Notes: generated from the sequence alone by a model not told the origin. A stretch of 64,000 nucleotides of DNA from Streptomyces sp. ASQP_92 (GCF_025399895.1 NZ_JAODUA010000002.1:372001-436000), one strand, 5' to 3'. Positions 25,086-34,442 are shown, counted from the first letter of the stretch. Program-made: numbers and translations.

Positions 25086-26980
25086 TGACCGAGCAGTTGA
25101 TGGACCGTCAGAATTTTGCTGTCGCCGGTTCCGCCCCCAGCATCCTGCACGGCGCGCCCCTGACCGGCGCCGCCGAACCCACCGTGCTGGCCCGCTTCGA
25201 GGAGTGGGTACGCACCACGCCCGACGCCCCCGCGGTGATCGACGGCGAGCATCGCTGGAGCTATGCCCAGCTCGACGAGGCCGCCCGGGTCGTCGCCGAA
25301 GCGCTGGGCGGCCGGGTGCGGCCCGGCGAGCTCGTCGGCGTCTGCCTGGACCGCTCGGCGGCCCTGGTCGCCACCGCCGTCGCCCTGGCCCGGATCGGCG
25401 CGGTCTATCTGCCGCTCGGCCCGCGCCCGGGAGAGCGCCGCATCAACGCCGTCACCGAGGACATCGGCGTCGTCTGCCTCATCGGCGACCCGGAGGTGCT
25501 GCCGCACCGTCAAACAGCTGCCACGGAAGTCGAGTTGGCGCTTCCTGTCGAGGGGGCGAACGCCGCCGCCCGTGTCGTCGCCTCCTTCGGGGCCGTCGCA
25601 CCGGGTGCCCGCACCGCGCCGTCCGGCGCCCTGTACGCCGTACTCACCTCCGGCTCCACCGGCCGCCCCAAGGCGGTCGCCGTCGCCGAGCCCGCCCTCG
25701 CCACCCTCCTGGACTGGTACCGCGCCGAGACCGGGGTCGCCCCCGGCGACCGGCACTCCCTCCTCATCGGCGTCGCCTTCGACCCGCACCTGCTGGAGCT
25801 GTGGGGCGGCCTGACCTCCGGCGCCGCGCTCATCCCCGCCCCCGACGAGGTGCGCTGGGACCCGGCGGCCCTCACCGACTGGTGGCGCGCGGCCGACGTC
25901 ACCCTCGCCGTCGCGGCCACCCCCATGATCGAACCGCTCCTGGACCGGCCCTGGCCCCAGGATCTGAAAGTGCGTCACCTCATGGTCGGCGGCGACCGGA
26001 TGCGCCGCCGCCCCGGCCCCGACGTCACCGCCACCGTCCACAACGCCTACGGCCCCGCCGAGGCCACCGTGATCACCACCACCCACGCCATGCGCCCGTC
26101 CGACCCGGACGTGCACACGGACGCCGCGCCGCCCATCGGCACGCCCATCGCGGGCGTGACGGTCGCCGTCACCGACGCCGACGGCGCCGTCCTGGAGCGC
26201 GGCACGGACGGTGAACTGCGCATCGGCGGAACCTGCCTCGCCCTTGGCTACCTCGACCCCGAGCTCACCGCCCGCCGCTTCACACCGCCGCCGGCCGGCC
26301 TGCCCGACCTCGACCGCATGTACCGCACCGGCGACCGGGTACGGATGCTCGACGACGGCCGCCTTGAGTTCCTCGGCCGCCTCGACGACCAGGTCAAGAT
26401 CAGCGGAGTGCGCATCGAACCGGCCGAGGTCGAGGCCGCGTTCGAACACGACCCGGCCGTCCGCAGCGCCGTCGTCACCGCCCCGCGCGACGCCGAGGGC
26501 CGCGCCCGGCTCGTCGCGTACGTCCTGCCCGCGGCCGGCGCCACCCCCGACGCGGACGCACTCCTCACCGCCGTACGCGCCTGGCTCCCCGAACAGGCCG
26601 TGCCCTCGGCCGTACGCGTCGTCGACGCCTTCCCGCTCGACGCCAACGGCAAGGTCGACCGCCCCGCCCTGGTGAAGCGGGCCGAGGAGTCTTCCGCGAT
26701 CCCCACCGCCGAGGCCGCCCTGCCCGAGGGCGCGAGCGCCGACGAACTGCTCGTGCTCACCGCGGTCCGCGACCTGCTCGGCCGCCCCGAAACCACCCTG
26801 GAGGAGAACTTCACCGACGCCGGAGGCACCTCCATCCTCGCCGCCCGGCTCCTCGAAGCACTGGAGAAGGCGACCCAAGTGAGGCTGCGCGCACCGGAGT
26901 TGCTCCGCCAGCCCGACCTCAGGGCGATCGCCGCCGTACTCGGCAGGCGCCGCGCCACCGCGCACACCGCGAGGCCCTGA
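25085..26980 (+). CDS. NRPS, A-T didomain
   Basis: 631 residues. The ATG overlaps the stop of the preceding gene and has GAAGGAG five bases upstream; an in-frame GTG one codon earlier is less likely. A domain: LTSGSTGRPKA at ~188, NAYGPAEATVITT, MYRTGDRVRM, NGKVDRPA. Carrier domain: TDAGGTSILAARLL at ~579, with Thr in the place usually held by His or Asp before the attachment Ser. The specificity code reads about D-P-L-V-M-G-A-V-I-K, which I cannot match to a known amino acid. It lacks a C domain, so another protein must supply condensation. Confidence 0.88.
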   Translation: MTEQLMDRQNFAVAGSAPSILHGAPLTGAAEPTVLARFEEWVRTTPDAPAVIDGEHRWSYAQLDEAARVVAEALGGRVRPGELVGVCLDRSAALVATAVALARIGAVYLPLGPRPGERRINAVTEDIGVVCLIGDPEVLPHRQTAATEVELALPVEGANAAARVVASFGAVAPGARTAPSGALYAVLTSGSTGRPKAVAVAEPALATLLDWYRAETGVAPGDRHSLLIGVAFDPHLLELWGGLTSGAALIPAPDEVRWDPAALTDWWRAADVTLAVAATPMIEPLLDRPWPQDLKVRHLMVGGDRMRRRPGPDVTATVHNAYGPAEATVITTTHAMRPSDPDVHTDAAPPIGTPIAGVTVAVTDADGAVLERGTDGELRIGGTCLALGYLDPELTARRFTPPPAGLPDLDRMYRTGDRVRMLDDGRLEFLGRLDDQVKISGVRIEPAEVEAAFEHDPAVRSAVVTAPRDAEGRARLVAYVLPAAGATPDADALLTAVRAWLPEQAVPSAVRVVDAFPLDANGKVDRPALVKRAEESSAIPTAEAALPEGASADELLVLTAVRDLLGRPETTLEENFTDAGGTSILAARLLEALEKATQVRLRAPELLRQPDLRAIAAVLGRRRATAHTARP

Positions 26981-27026
26981 CGTGACGACTTCGCGGCCCC
27001 TGCTCGACGACCGGAAGGAAACGACC

Positions 27027-28823
27027 GTGACCGTGATACGGACCGGACTGCCCGCCCTGGTGGCGCGGCACGCCGAACGCACCCCGCACGCCCTCGCGGT
27101 GGCGGACGGCGACACCACCCTGACGTACGCGCAGCTCGCCTCCGCCGCCCGCCGCCTCGCCGCCCACCTCCAGGACCGCGGCGTACGACCCGGGGACTCC
27201 GTGGCGCTCCTGATGCCGCGCTCGGCCAGGACCGTCGTCGCCCAGCTCGCCCTGTGGTGGGCCGGCGCCGCCTGCGTACCGCTGGACCCCGCGCACCCCC
27301 GCCCCCGGACCGCGGCCATGCTCGAGGACTCGGGCGCCACCTTGACCGTCGGCGACAGCAAGCTCCTCGAAGCGGCCGGCCCGACCGGCGCCGTCCTCGC
27401 CCTGCCCGCCGACGAGCAGCTCGCCGACGCGGAGACCGCCGGCGACGGCCCCGGCCCCGACGACATCGCGTTCGTCATGTTCACCTCCGGCTCCACCGGC
27501 CGCCCCAAGGGCGTCGCGATCCGCCACGGCGCCATAGCCGAGCTCGTCACCGACCCCGACTACGTCACCGTCACCGCACGCGACCGGGTGCTCCTGCACT
27601 CCCCGGCGACGTTCGACGGCTCGACGTTCGAGGTGTGGTCGGCGCTCGCCAACGGCGCGGCCGTCGTGGTGTGCACCACCGAGCGGCCCTCGTTCGAGGA
27701 CCTGGCCAAGGAGGTGGAACGGCACGGCGTCACCGTCGCGTTCTTCACCACCGCCCTCTTCCACCAGCTCGCCACCCGCCGCTCACGCGTCTTCTCCCTG
27801 CTGCGCACCGTCGTGGTCGGCGGCGAGGCGATGGCCTCCCAGCACGCCCGCGCCGTGCTCCGCGCCTTCCCCTGGGTCGAGCTCGTCAACGGCTACGGGC
27901 CGACCGAGACCACCACCTTCGCCACCGCCCACCGCGTCAGCGACGCCGACTGCGAGGGGCCGGTACCGATCGGCCGGCCCATCGCCGGAGCGACGGCCCA
28001 CATCCTCGACGAGGCGGGCCTGCCCGTCGCCGACGGCGCTCGTGGCGAACTGTGGATCGGCGGCACCCGGCTGGCCCACGGATACACCCGGCGGCCCGAG
28101 TTGACCGCCGAACGCTTCGTCGACCATCCCGCGCTCGGCCGCCTCTACCGCACCGGCGACCTCGTCTCGGCCCGCCCCGACGGCGTCCTCGACTTCCACG
28201 GCCGCACCGACGACCAGGTCAAGGTGCGCGGCTTCCGCATCGAACCCGGCGAGATCGAGCACGCCCTGCGCGAGCAGCCGGAGCTGGACGACGCGGCCGT
28301 CACCGTACGCCGCCCCACCCCCGACGACGCCCGCCTGGCCGCCTACGTGGTGGCCGGCCCCGGCCCCGTGCCGCGCCCCGAGGCGCTCCTGGCCCGTCTC
28401 ACCGCCATCCTGCCCGCCCACCTGGTCCCGGACGAGCTGACCGTCGTGGACCGGCTGCCCCTCACCACCTCCGGCAAGGTCGACCGCCGGGCCCTCGCGG
28501 ATCTCGCCACGGCCGTCGAGACCAAGGGCGCCGCACAACCGCTGACCCCGCTCCAGCAGGCCGTCGCCGAGGTGTGGGGACGCTCGCTCGGCTGCGAAGT
28601 GACCCGGCCCGACGCCGACTTCCTCGACCTCGGGGGCCACTCCCTGCTCGCCCTCGTCGTCGCCGAGGAACTGCGCGAGGACCTCGGCGTGGAGCTGTCG
28701 CTCGCCGACTTCTTCGCCGCGCCCACGGTGGCCGGAAACGCCGCCCTCGTCGAGCGCGCCCTGCTCGCCACCCACACCGATCTGCACCCCGACGCGACCG
28801 AGGACACCGATGGCCGCCACTGA
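27027..28823 (+). CDS. NRPS, A-T didomain, predicted Val/Ile
   Basis: 598 residues from the GTG that has GGAAGGAA six bases upstream; a GTG at 26982 is an alternative. A domain: FTSGSTGRPKG at ~152, NGYGPTETTTFAT, LYRTGDLVSAR, SGKVDRRA with the A10 Lys. Carrier: LDLGGHSLLALVV at ~535. The specificity code reads D-G-F-F-V-G-G-T-F-K, very near the published valine (DAFWIGGTFK) and isoleucine (DGFFLGVVYK) codes, so a branched aliphatic residue is expected. The next gene starts inside its last codons. Confidence 0.9.
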   Translation: MTVIRTGLPALVARHAERTPHALAVADGDTTLTYAQLASAARRLAAHLQDRGVRPGDSVALLMPRSARTVVAQLALWWAGAACVPLDPAHPRPRTAAMLEDSGATLTVGDSKLLEAAGPTGAVLALPADEQLADAETAGDGPGPDDIAFVMFTSGSTGRPKGVAIRHGAIAELVTDPDYVTVTARDRVLLHSPATFDGSTFEVWSALANGAAVVVCTTERPSFEDLAKEVERHGVTVAFFTTALFHQLATRRSRVFSLLRTVVVGGEAMASQHARAVLRAFPWVELVNGYGPTETTTFATAHRVSDADCEGPVPIGRPIAGATAHILDEAGLPVADGARGELWIGGTRLAHGYTRRPELTAERFVDHPALGRLYRTGDLVSARPDGVLDFHGRTDDQVKVRGFRIEPGEIEHALREQPELDDAAVTVRRPTPDDARLAAYVVAGPGPVPRPEALLARLTAILPAHLVPDELTVVDRLPLTTSGKVDRRALADLATAVETKGAAQPLTPLQQAVAEVWGRSLGCEVTRPDADFLDLGGHSLLALVVAEELREDLGVELSLADFFAAPTVAGNAALVERALLATHTDLHPDATEDTDGRH

Positions 28824-31686
28824 CACCTCCGCCGCCCTCCAGCAGGAGCTGCTGCGCAGGGCCCGCGCCCGCGCCGCCGGCCGCTCCGCCCCGGAGCCCA
28901 CGGCCCCCCGCGCCACCGGGCCCGCTCCGCTCACCCACGCCCAGCGCCGCATGTGGCTCATGGAACGCCTCGGCCGAGGCGGCGCCCAGTACAGCGTGCC
29001 GTTCGCCACCCGGCTGAACGGCCCGCTGGACCTCGACGCCCTGGGCTCCGCGCTCACCGAGCTGGTACGCCGCCACGAGATCCTGCGCACCCGCTACCTC
29101 CGCGACGGCGAGGAGGCCCACCAGGAGCCGCTGCCGGCCCCCGACCGGGTCGCCGTCACCGTCATCGACTCGCCGGACGACGGCGGCGACCTCCTGACCG
29201 AGGAGGCCCGCCGCCCGTTCGACCTCGCCGAGAACACGCTCCCGCGCGCCCTGGCCCTGCGGCACGCGCCGCAGGACCACACCGTGTTGCTGACGTTCCA
29301 TCACATAGCCATCGACGGCGGCTCGTTGGACACGGTGGCCGACGAACTCCGCGCGCTGTACGCGGCCGCCGTGGACGGACACCCGGCCGAGCTGCCCGAG
29401 CCGCCGCAGTACGCGGACTTCGCGCGCCGCGAGCACGCCGGGGCGGACCGCCTGGAGGACGGTCTCACCCACTGGACCCGTCGTCTCACCGGAGCCACCG
29501 CGCCCCGCCTGCCCCGGCCCGCCACCCCGCCCGCCGACATCGCCGAACACCCGGCGGCGACCCGCACCACCGAGCTCGGCGCCTTCGTGCTGCCCGCCCT
29601 GCGCGAACTCGGCAAGCAGCGCCGCGCCACCGCGTTCACCGTGAACCTGGCCGCCGCGTTCGCCGCGCTGCACCGCCTCACCGGCGAACTCGACCTCGTC
29701 ATCGGCTGCGCCGCCACCCACCGCGAGGGCCCGGCGATGCGCGGCATGGTGGGCCTGTGCGTCAACACCCTTCCGGTACGCGTCGACCTGTCCGGCGACC
29801 CCGAGTTCACCACCCTCGTCGAGCGCGTACGCGACGCGCTCCTCGACGCGCAGCACCACCGCGACGTGCCGTTCGACCTGATCCTGGAACGCCTCGGCAG
29901 CGCCGCGCGCGGCGACGACGGCACCCCGCTGCTGCGGGTCACCGCGGACGTCGTGGGCGAGCAGACCGCCCTGCGCCTGCCGGGACTTGAGGCGCGGCCC
30001 GTCGAAGTCGGCGTCGGCGAGGCCAAGTTCGACCTGACCTTCGCCCTGCTCGACACGGACACACCCGCGAGCCTGGTCCAGTACGGGCGGGCCGCCCTCG
30101 ACGAGGAGACGGGCCGCGCCCTGGCCGCCTCCTTCGCCGACCTGCTCACCGCCGTCGCGGCCGACCCCGCGCTGCGGCTCTCCCAGCTGCCGGGCCGCCT
30201 CGCCGAACCGCGATCCGCCGCGGCCCACCCCGCCGAGGTCCGCCTCCTGGCCCACCCCGACACGGCCGACGCCCACGTGCCGGACCCGGCGGGCGGGCCC
30301 CTGCTGGCCTACGCGGTCCTGAACCGCACCGGCGGACCCTCGCCCGTCCAGCTACGCGCCCATCTGCGCACGGTGCTCCAGCGCGAACTCGTCCCGGCCG
30401 CCGTCATCCTGCTCGACACGATGCCGCGCACCGCCGACGGCGGTGTCGACCACGCCCGGCTGCCCGCCGCGCCGACTCCGGCCGCCCCCAGGAGCCGCCA
30501 CATCGAAGCGGTGACGGAGGCCTTCGCCGGACTGCTCGACCGCAGGCCAGGACCGGACGACGACTTCTTCGCGCTCGGCGGGCACTCCCTGGCCGCCGTT
30601 CAGCTCGCCGAGCGTCTGCGCGCGACGCTCACCTTGCCGCTGGTCGGCCTCGACATCATGCAGACCCGTACGCCACGAGCGATCGCGGCCCTCCTCGACG
30701 CCCGCGCCGCACAGCGGGCCACGGCCGTCGCGGCATCGGCGTCGGCGTCGGCGTCGGACCGGGCCGCGCGACCGCGCCGCACCCGCGAGGGTACCGTCCT
30801 GGTGACCGGTGGCACGGGCGGCGTCGGGGCGTTCGTCCTGCGTGAACTGGCCGCCCAGGGACGGCCGGTGCTGGCCCTGGCCCGGCCGGAGTCGGCGCAC
30901 CTGGTCGGCGGCGACGGCATCGAGGTGATCGAGGGTGACCTCGGCGACCTGGAGAGCCTGCGCGCCGCCGTGGAGAGCGCGGACGCCGTGATCCACGCCG
31001 CGTGCACCTTCACCCGCCCCGAGGTCGACATCGCCGCGATGAAGGCCATGGCCGACGCCTGGCGAGGCGGCCCCTTCGTCTTCGTCAGCAGCGTGGACGC
31101 CTACGGTCACCCGAGCGGCACCCACGTCGCCGAGGAATCCGCGTCGCAGGCCCCGGTGAGCCCGTACGGACAGGCCAAACTCGACTGCGAGCGCATCCTG
31201 TTGGCCGCGGCGGGCACCGAGGGCCGGGGCGGTGCGAGCGCCGTGCGCTCACCCATCGTGTGGGGGGCCCATGACCGCCTGCGCGACCAGCTCCGCTGGG
31301 GCGCGACGGGGTTGCTGTACCAGGCGGCCCTCGCCGGCCACCCCATCCAGCTGCCCGCGTCCGGCGCCAGGGGTCACGACTGGTACGGCGCGCCCTGGGT
31401 CCACGCGGCCGCGCTGGCCCGCGCCGTGACCTCCTGCCTCGACGCGCCCGTCCACGGCGTGGCCAACGCGGTCGGCGGACACGTGGCCTGGTCCGACCTG
31501 ACCGCCGAACTGGTGACACTGCTCGGCAGCGACAGCGTCGTAACCTTCGGTGAAGAGGTGCACCAGGACCTCGACCACCACTGGCACTACCGCGCGGACC
31601 GCCTCGCGACGGCCCTGCGCCCGGCTCCCGGCGAAGACCTGCATACGGTACTCGCCGAGATGATCGCCCCATTGGGGCTTAAGTAG
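28810..31686 (+). CDS. NRPS, C - vestigial A tail - T - short-chain dehydrogenase, terminal protein
   Basis: 958 residues; the ATG lies 14 bases inside the preceding gene. C domain ~38-470 with HHIAIDGGS at ~163. Residues ~477-560 look like only the small C-terminal subdomain of an A domain: LVPAAVILLDTMPRTADGGV, where the usual NGKxDR reads DGGVDH, so the A10 Lys is lost. T domain with FFALGGHSLAAVQL at ~590. The last ~290 residues are an extended SDR with TGGTGGVGAF (Rossmann loop), SSVDAYG (Ser) and YGQAK (catalytic Tyr/Lys). No thioesterase follows. The SDR may release the chain by reduction or change the bound intermediate; both are inference. Confidence 0.88.
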   Translation: MAATDTSAALQQELLRRARARAAGRSAPEPTAPRATGPAPLTHAQRRMWLMERLGRGGAQYSVPFATRLNGPLDLDALGSALTELVRRHEILRTRYLRDGEEAHQEPLPAPDRVAVTVIDSPDDGGDLLTEEARRPFDLAENTLPRALALRHAPQDHTVLLTFHHIAIDGGSLDTVADELRALYAAAVDGHPAELPEPPQYADFARREHAGADRLEDGLTHWTRRLTGATAPRLPRPATPPADIAEHPAATRTTELGAFVLPALRELGKQRRATAFTVNLAAAFAALHRLTGELDLVIGCAATHREGPAMRGMVGLCVNTLPVRVDLSGDPEFTTLVERVRDALLDAQHHRDVPFDLILERLGSAARGDDGTPLLRVTADVVGEQTALRLPGLEARPVEVGVGEAKFDLTFALLDTDTPASLVQYGRAALDEETGRALAASFADLLTAVAADPALRLSQLPGRLAEPRSAAAHPAEVRLLAHPDTADAHVPDPAGGPLLAYAVLNRTGGPSPVQLRAHLRTVLQRELVPAAVILLDTMPRTADGGVDHARLPAAPTPAAPRSRHIEAVTEAFAGLLDRRPGPDDDFFALGGHSLAAVQLAERLRATLTLPLVGLDIMQTRTPRAIAALLDARAAQRATAVAASASASASDRAARPRRTREGTVLVTGGTGGVGAFVLRELAAQGRPVLALARPESAHLVGGDGIEVIEGDLGDLESLRAAVESADAVIHAACTFTRPEVDIAAMKAMADAWRGGPFVFVSSVDAYGHPSGTHVAEESASQAPVSPYGQAKLDCERILLAAAGTEGRGGASAVRSPIVWGAHDRLRDQLRWGATGLLYQAALAGHPIQLPASGARGHDWYGAPWVHAAALARAVTSCLDAPVHGVANAVGGHVAWSDLTAELVTLLGSDSVVTFGEEVHQDLDHHWHYRADRLATALRPAPGEDLHTVLAEMIAPLGLK

Positions 31687-31725
31687 GCACCGCAGTAAGG
31701 AAGTTGAGGCGTCCACCGCGCCCAC

Positions 31726-31780
31726 GGCGTCCATGGCGTCCGCGAACCGGAGGGTCGGGAACGTGGGCGCCATGGACGCC
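31726..31780 (+). terminator. Hairpin closing the NRPS operon
   Basis: GGCGTCCATGGCG (31726-31738) pairs perfectly with CGCCATGGACGCC (31768-31780). Six more pairs inward, two of them G-U, make a 19-bp stem with a 17-base loop. It starts 40 bases after the last NRPS stop. Confidence 0.65.
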
Positions 31781-31856
31781 ACCGGGCACACACGAGCGGC
31801 CGGCCCGTCTCATCAGCGCAGCACCAGCACCACCACCAGCACCATCAGGAGTCCAT

Positions 31857-32516
31857 GTGTTCCCCGCACCGTCCCACCGCTCCGCCGTCCCCTCCGGCCG
31901 GTCCCGGCGTTCTGTCCGCGTCGGCCGGTCACCGGTGCATAGGGCCGTGATGGCTTCCGCCCCCGTGCTCGCGGTGGTTCTGATCGCTCTGGAGATCGGG
32001 GCCGGACCGTCCGCCCGGGCGCAGACGCCTGAGCCCATGGCGGCCGGCCACACTCACGGCGCCTCATCGGTGGTGCAAAGCCCTACAGCCCCCCTCGAAG
32101 CCACCATTTCCGAGGGGCAGGTCAAGGAGGTGGCCCCGGGTGGTGTGATCAGGTATCCGAGTGTGACGAGCTGTCTGACCGTGACAGTACGGCTGCGTGG
32201 CGGCGGCCTCGTGGGGGCCCACGCCAGTCTGTTCCAGGTGCCGGGGGAGTTGCGTTCCGACCGGATTCTGCCCGCCCTCAAGGCCCGTGTCGGCGGCCGG
32301 CCGGTGCTCGCGATCGACGTCAAGGGAGCGGTGGGCGCCTGGCATCCCAGCTATTTCGCGAAGGCCATCGAGAGCTACGGCGACGCGGACCCGGTGCCGG
32401 TCCCGGTCGGCCAGGACGTCGAGGGCCTCGCCCGCGCGGTGGCCGACGGCCTGGGCCGCCCCCGTTCCCTCGTCACCGTGCGGGACGTACCGGACGGCGA
32501 CCAGATCGTGCGCTGA
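31857..32516 (+). CDS. Exported protein of unknown function
   Basis: 219 residues from a GTG with AGGAG upstream. A basic N-terminus is followed by a hydrophobic helix (VMASAPVLAVVLIALEIGAG) that could be a signal or anchor. The mature region has AAGHTHGAS and a ~130-residue globular part with a Gly-rich strand (VRLRGGGLVGAHASLFQVPG). No family is recognised. It follows the NRPS operon after a strong hairpin, so it is probably separate. Confidence 0.6.
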   Translation: MFPAPSHRSAVPSGRSRRSVRVGRSPVHRAVMASAPVLAVVLIALEIGAGPSARAQTPEPMAAGHTHGASSVVQSPTAPLEATISEGQVKEVAPGGVIRYPSVTSCLTVTVRLRGGGLVGAHASLFQVPGELRSDRILPALKARVGGRPVLAIDVKGAVGAWHPSYFAKAIESYGDADPVPVPVGQDVEGLARAVADGLGRPRSLVTVRDVPDGDQIVR

Positions 32517-32556
32517 CCCTGCCTGTGTGGACCGGGGCCGGTATCAGGGCAGGGTC
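32515..32556. terminator. Compound hairpin at convergent gene ends
   Basis: GACCCTGCC (32515-32523) pairs with GGCAGGGTC (32548-32556), and ACCGG (32531-32535) with CCGGT (32538-32542) inside. It overlaps both stop codons, of the exported protein and of the lipase maturation factor gene. Confidence 0.65.
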
Positions 32557-33950
32557 GTCGGGGGAAGGAACTCGCGCGGAGCCTCCCGGTGCCACCACGC
32601 CCCCGTGGTGCGGCGTTCCTGCCAGGTGGTGAAGCGATAGCGCCACATGCGGGCGCGGATGAACACCGGCGGGGCGTCGGGGAACGGATTGTGCCGCAAC
32701 AGGCGCAGTGTGTCCCGGTCGTTGACCAGGAGCCGCTCGACGAATGCGCTGAACCAGGAATATCCGTAGGACGGCGAGAGCGCGAGGAACCAGAGAAGCC
32801 AGTCGAGGCGCAGGTGATAAGGCGCGAACTGCCGGGGCAGACGGCGCACATCGCCCGGCTTCCCGTGGAATTCGTACTCCCGCCAGATCGTCGACTCCGT
32901 GATGTGCTCGTCCGCCGTTCCCTCGATGACGACCTCGTGCCGGATGCGGGTGATGCTCCCGAAGGCGCCGTAGGAGTTCACCAGATGCAGCGGCTCGTAC
33001 GTCGTGTTCATCCGCTGGCCGCGGGAGAGGAGATTGCGGGCCGGCCGATAGCTGAGGGCCAGGACCAGGGCGGCGACCAGGAGGACCACGATCCGGTACC
33101 AGGGTGCGGGGCCGGGCAGCGACGGAGGAGTGGCGACGAGCGAGCCGTCGAGGGCGGAGGCGGCGAGGACGATGGTCAGCCAGTTGAGCCAGGCGAAGTT
33201 CCCGGACAGCACCAGCCACAACTGGGTGCAGATGATCAGCGCCGCGGCGATGCTCGCCACCGGCTGGGGAGTGAACAGCACGACGGGGACGCCGAGTTGG
33301 ACGACGTGGTTGGCCGCGACCTCGACGCGGTGGACGGGCTTGGGCAGATGGTGGAAGAACCAGCTCAGCGGGCCGGGCATCGGCTGCGTCTCGTGGTGGT
33401 AGTACAGACAGGTCAGGTCGCGCCAACAGGCGTCGCCGCGCATCTTGATGAGTCCGGCACCGAACTCCACGCGGAACAGCACCCAGCGCAGGAGCCACAG
33501 CAGGATCACCGGCGGGGCCACCTCGTCGTTGCCGAGGAAGACGGCGAGGAATCCGGTTTCCAGGAGCAGCGACTCCCAGCCGAAGCCGTACCAGGTCTGG
33601 CCCACATTGACGATCGACAGATACAGCGCCCACAGCACCGCCCAGAACACCATCGCCGCCCAGAGCGGCACGGCATCGGCGGCGCCCGCCGCGACGGCTC
33701 CGGCCAGGAGTGCCCCCGACCACGCGCACGCCGCGAACAGCCGGTCGGAATACCGCAGTTGGAACAGGCTCGGCGCCACGCGGAAGGGCACGCGCCGGAC
33801 GAAATCGGGTACGGGCAGCATGCCGCGCTCCCCGATGAGTGCCCTGAACTGAAGGGCCGCCGCCGCGAACGCCACCAGATAGACGGCGGCGAGCGAGCGC
33901 TGGAACACCAGTCGGCCGAGCCAGTACGCCGACGACGAGAACCACTCCAT
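32544..33950 (-). CDS. Lipase maturation factor family membrane protein
   Basis: 468 residues from the ATG at MEWFSSSAYWL, with GGAGG upstream. Many membrane helices fill ~20-320. Conserved family segments are visible: GQTWYGFGWESLLLETGFLA, LLWLLRWVLFRVEFGAGLIK, RGDACWRDLTCLYYHHETQP and, near the end, PYHLRLDWLLWFLAL. In animals LMF1 matures lipases in the ER; the bacterial homologues are unstudied. The length fits bacterial members. It is divergent from the small exported gene at 33981. Confidence 0.88.
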   Translation of the reverse strand: MEWFSSSAYWLGRLVFQRSLAAVYLVAFAAAALQFRALIGERGMLPVPDFVRRVPFRVAPSLFQLRYSDRLFAACAWSGALLAGAVAAGAADAVPLWAAMVFWAVLWALYLSIVNVGQTWYGFGWESLLLETGFLAVFLGNDEVAPPVILLWLLRWVLFRVEFGAGLIKMRGDACWRDLTCLYYHHETQPMPGPLSWFFHHLPKPVHRVEVAANHVVQLGVPVVLFTPQPVASIAAALIICTQLWLVLSGNFAWLNWLTIVLAASALDGSLVATPPSLPGPAPWYRIVVLLVAALVLALSYRPARNLLSRGQRMNTTYEPLHLVNSYGAFGSITRIRHEVVIEGTADEHITESTIWREYEFHGKPGDVRRLPRQFAPYHLRLDWLLWFLALSPSYGYSWFSAFVERLLVNDRDTLRLLRHNPFPDAPPVFIRARMWRYRFTTWQERRTTGAWWHREAPREFLPPTTLP

Positions 33951-33980
33951 GGCGGGGCGCCTCCAGTGGGGGAGTGGGCG

Positions 33981-34399
33981 GTGGATGCAGGGAGGAGAGC
34001 GTGCGCTGTCTTCGTAGCCGGGATCGCGGTGACAGGCGAGGCGGCCGACGGCGGGTTCACCCGCTCGCGCGACAACCGTGATGATCCGAAAATGGCCGCC
34101 GGCCCCGGCGTCGCCTCCGCCGGGCCGCACGACAACAACGGGGCGAGCGTGTCCGGCGTCACGGGCGTCACCCGCAACGAAGGCCGCACCTCCGGCTGCT
34201 TCCGCGTCTACGGCGTGGGTGCCTGGATCGACGACAACACCGGCGGTGCACACGCCCTGATCCAGGACCGCGACTACAACACCCTCGTCGATACCGATCC
34301 CAACAACTACTGCTACAACGGCAGTTACGACTTCCCCCCGGCCTGGCACATCAAGGCGTGCTGTGCGGACGACGCGCCGCCGGCACGGTGCGGGCGTGA
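33981..34399 (+). pseudogene. Small exported protein gene with disturbed 3' end
   Basis: From a GTG with GGGGAG upstream one reads a signal-like MDAGRRACAVFVAGIAVTG, then a coherent mature sequence with Cys pairs: GRTSGCFRVYGVGAWIDDNT, NNYCYNGSYDFPPAWHIK, ACCADDAPPARC. This looks like a real ~135-residue secreted protein. However, the frame has no stop here: it runs on to 35267 across the antisense strand of the TerD gene. A stop in another frame sits at 34397-34399, inside the loop of a terminator hairpin, just where the gene should end. One base gained or lost near 34380-34396 would explain this. The family is unknown. Confidence 0.45.
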
Positions 34400-34422
34400 C
34401 TGTCGCCCCGCACCGTGCCGGC
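34379..34422. terminator. Bidirectional terminator hairpin
   Basis: A perfect 16-bp stem, GCCGGCACGGTGCGGG (34379-34394) with CCCGCACCGTGCCGGC (34407-34422), loop of 12 bases. It lies between the small exported gene and the convergent terD-like gene. Confidence 0.85.
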
Positions 34423-34442
34423 CCCCCAGTACGCGACGTGGC

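Noticed and set aside
24488..27550. 1020-codon minus-strand frame across the A-T genes
   Set aside because: It has the Ser/Arg/Ala-rich composition expected of the complement of high-GC coding DNA. The plus strand has overlapping NRPS genes.
28810..31686. Terminal protein as a simple C-T-TE release module
   Set aside because: No GxSxG thioesterase motif is present after the carrier. The C-terminal domain has a Rossmann loop and YxxxK instead.
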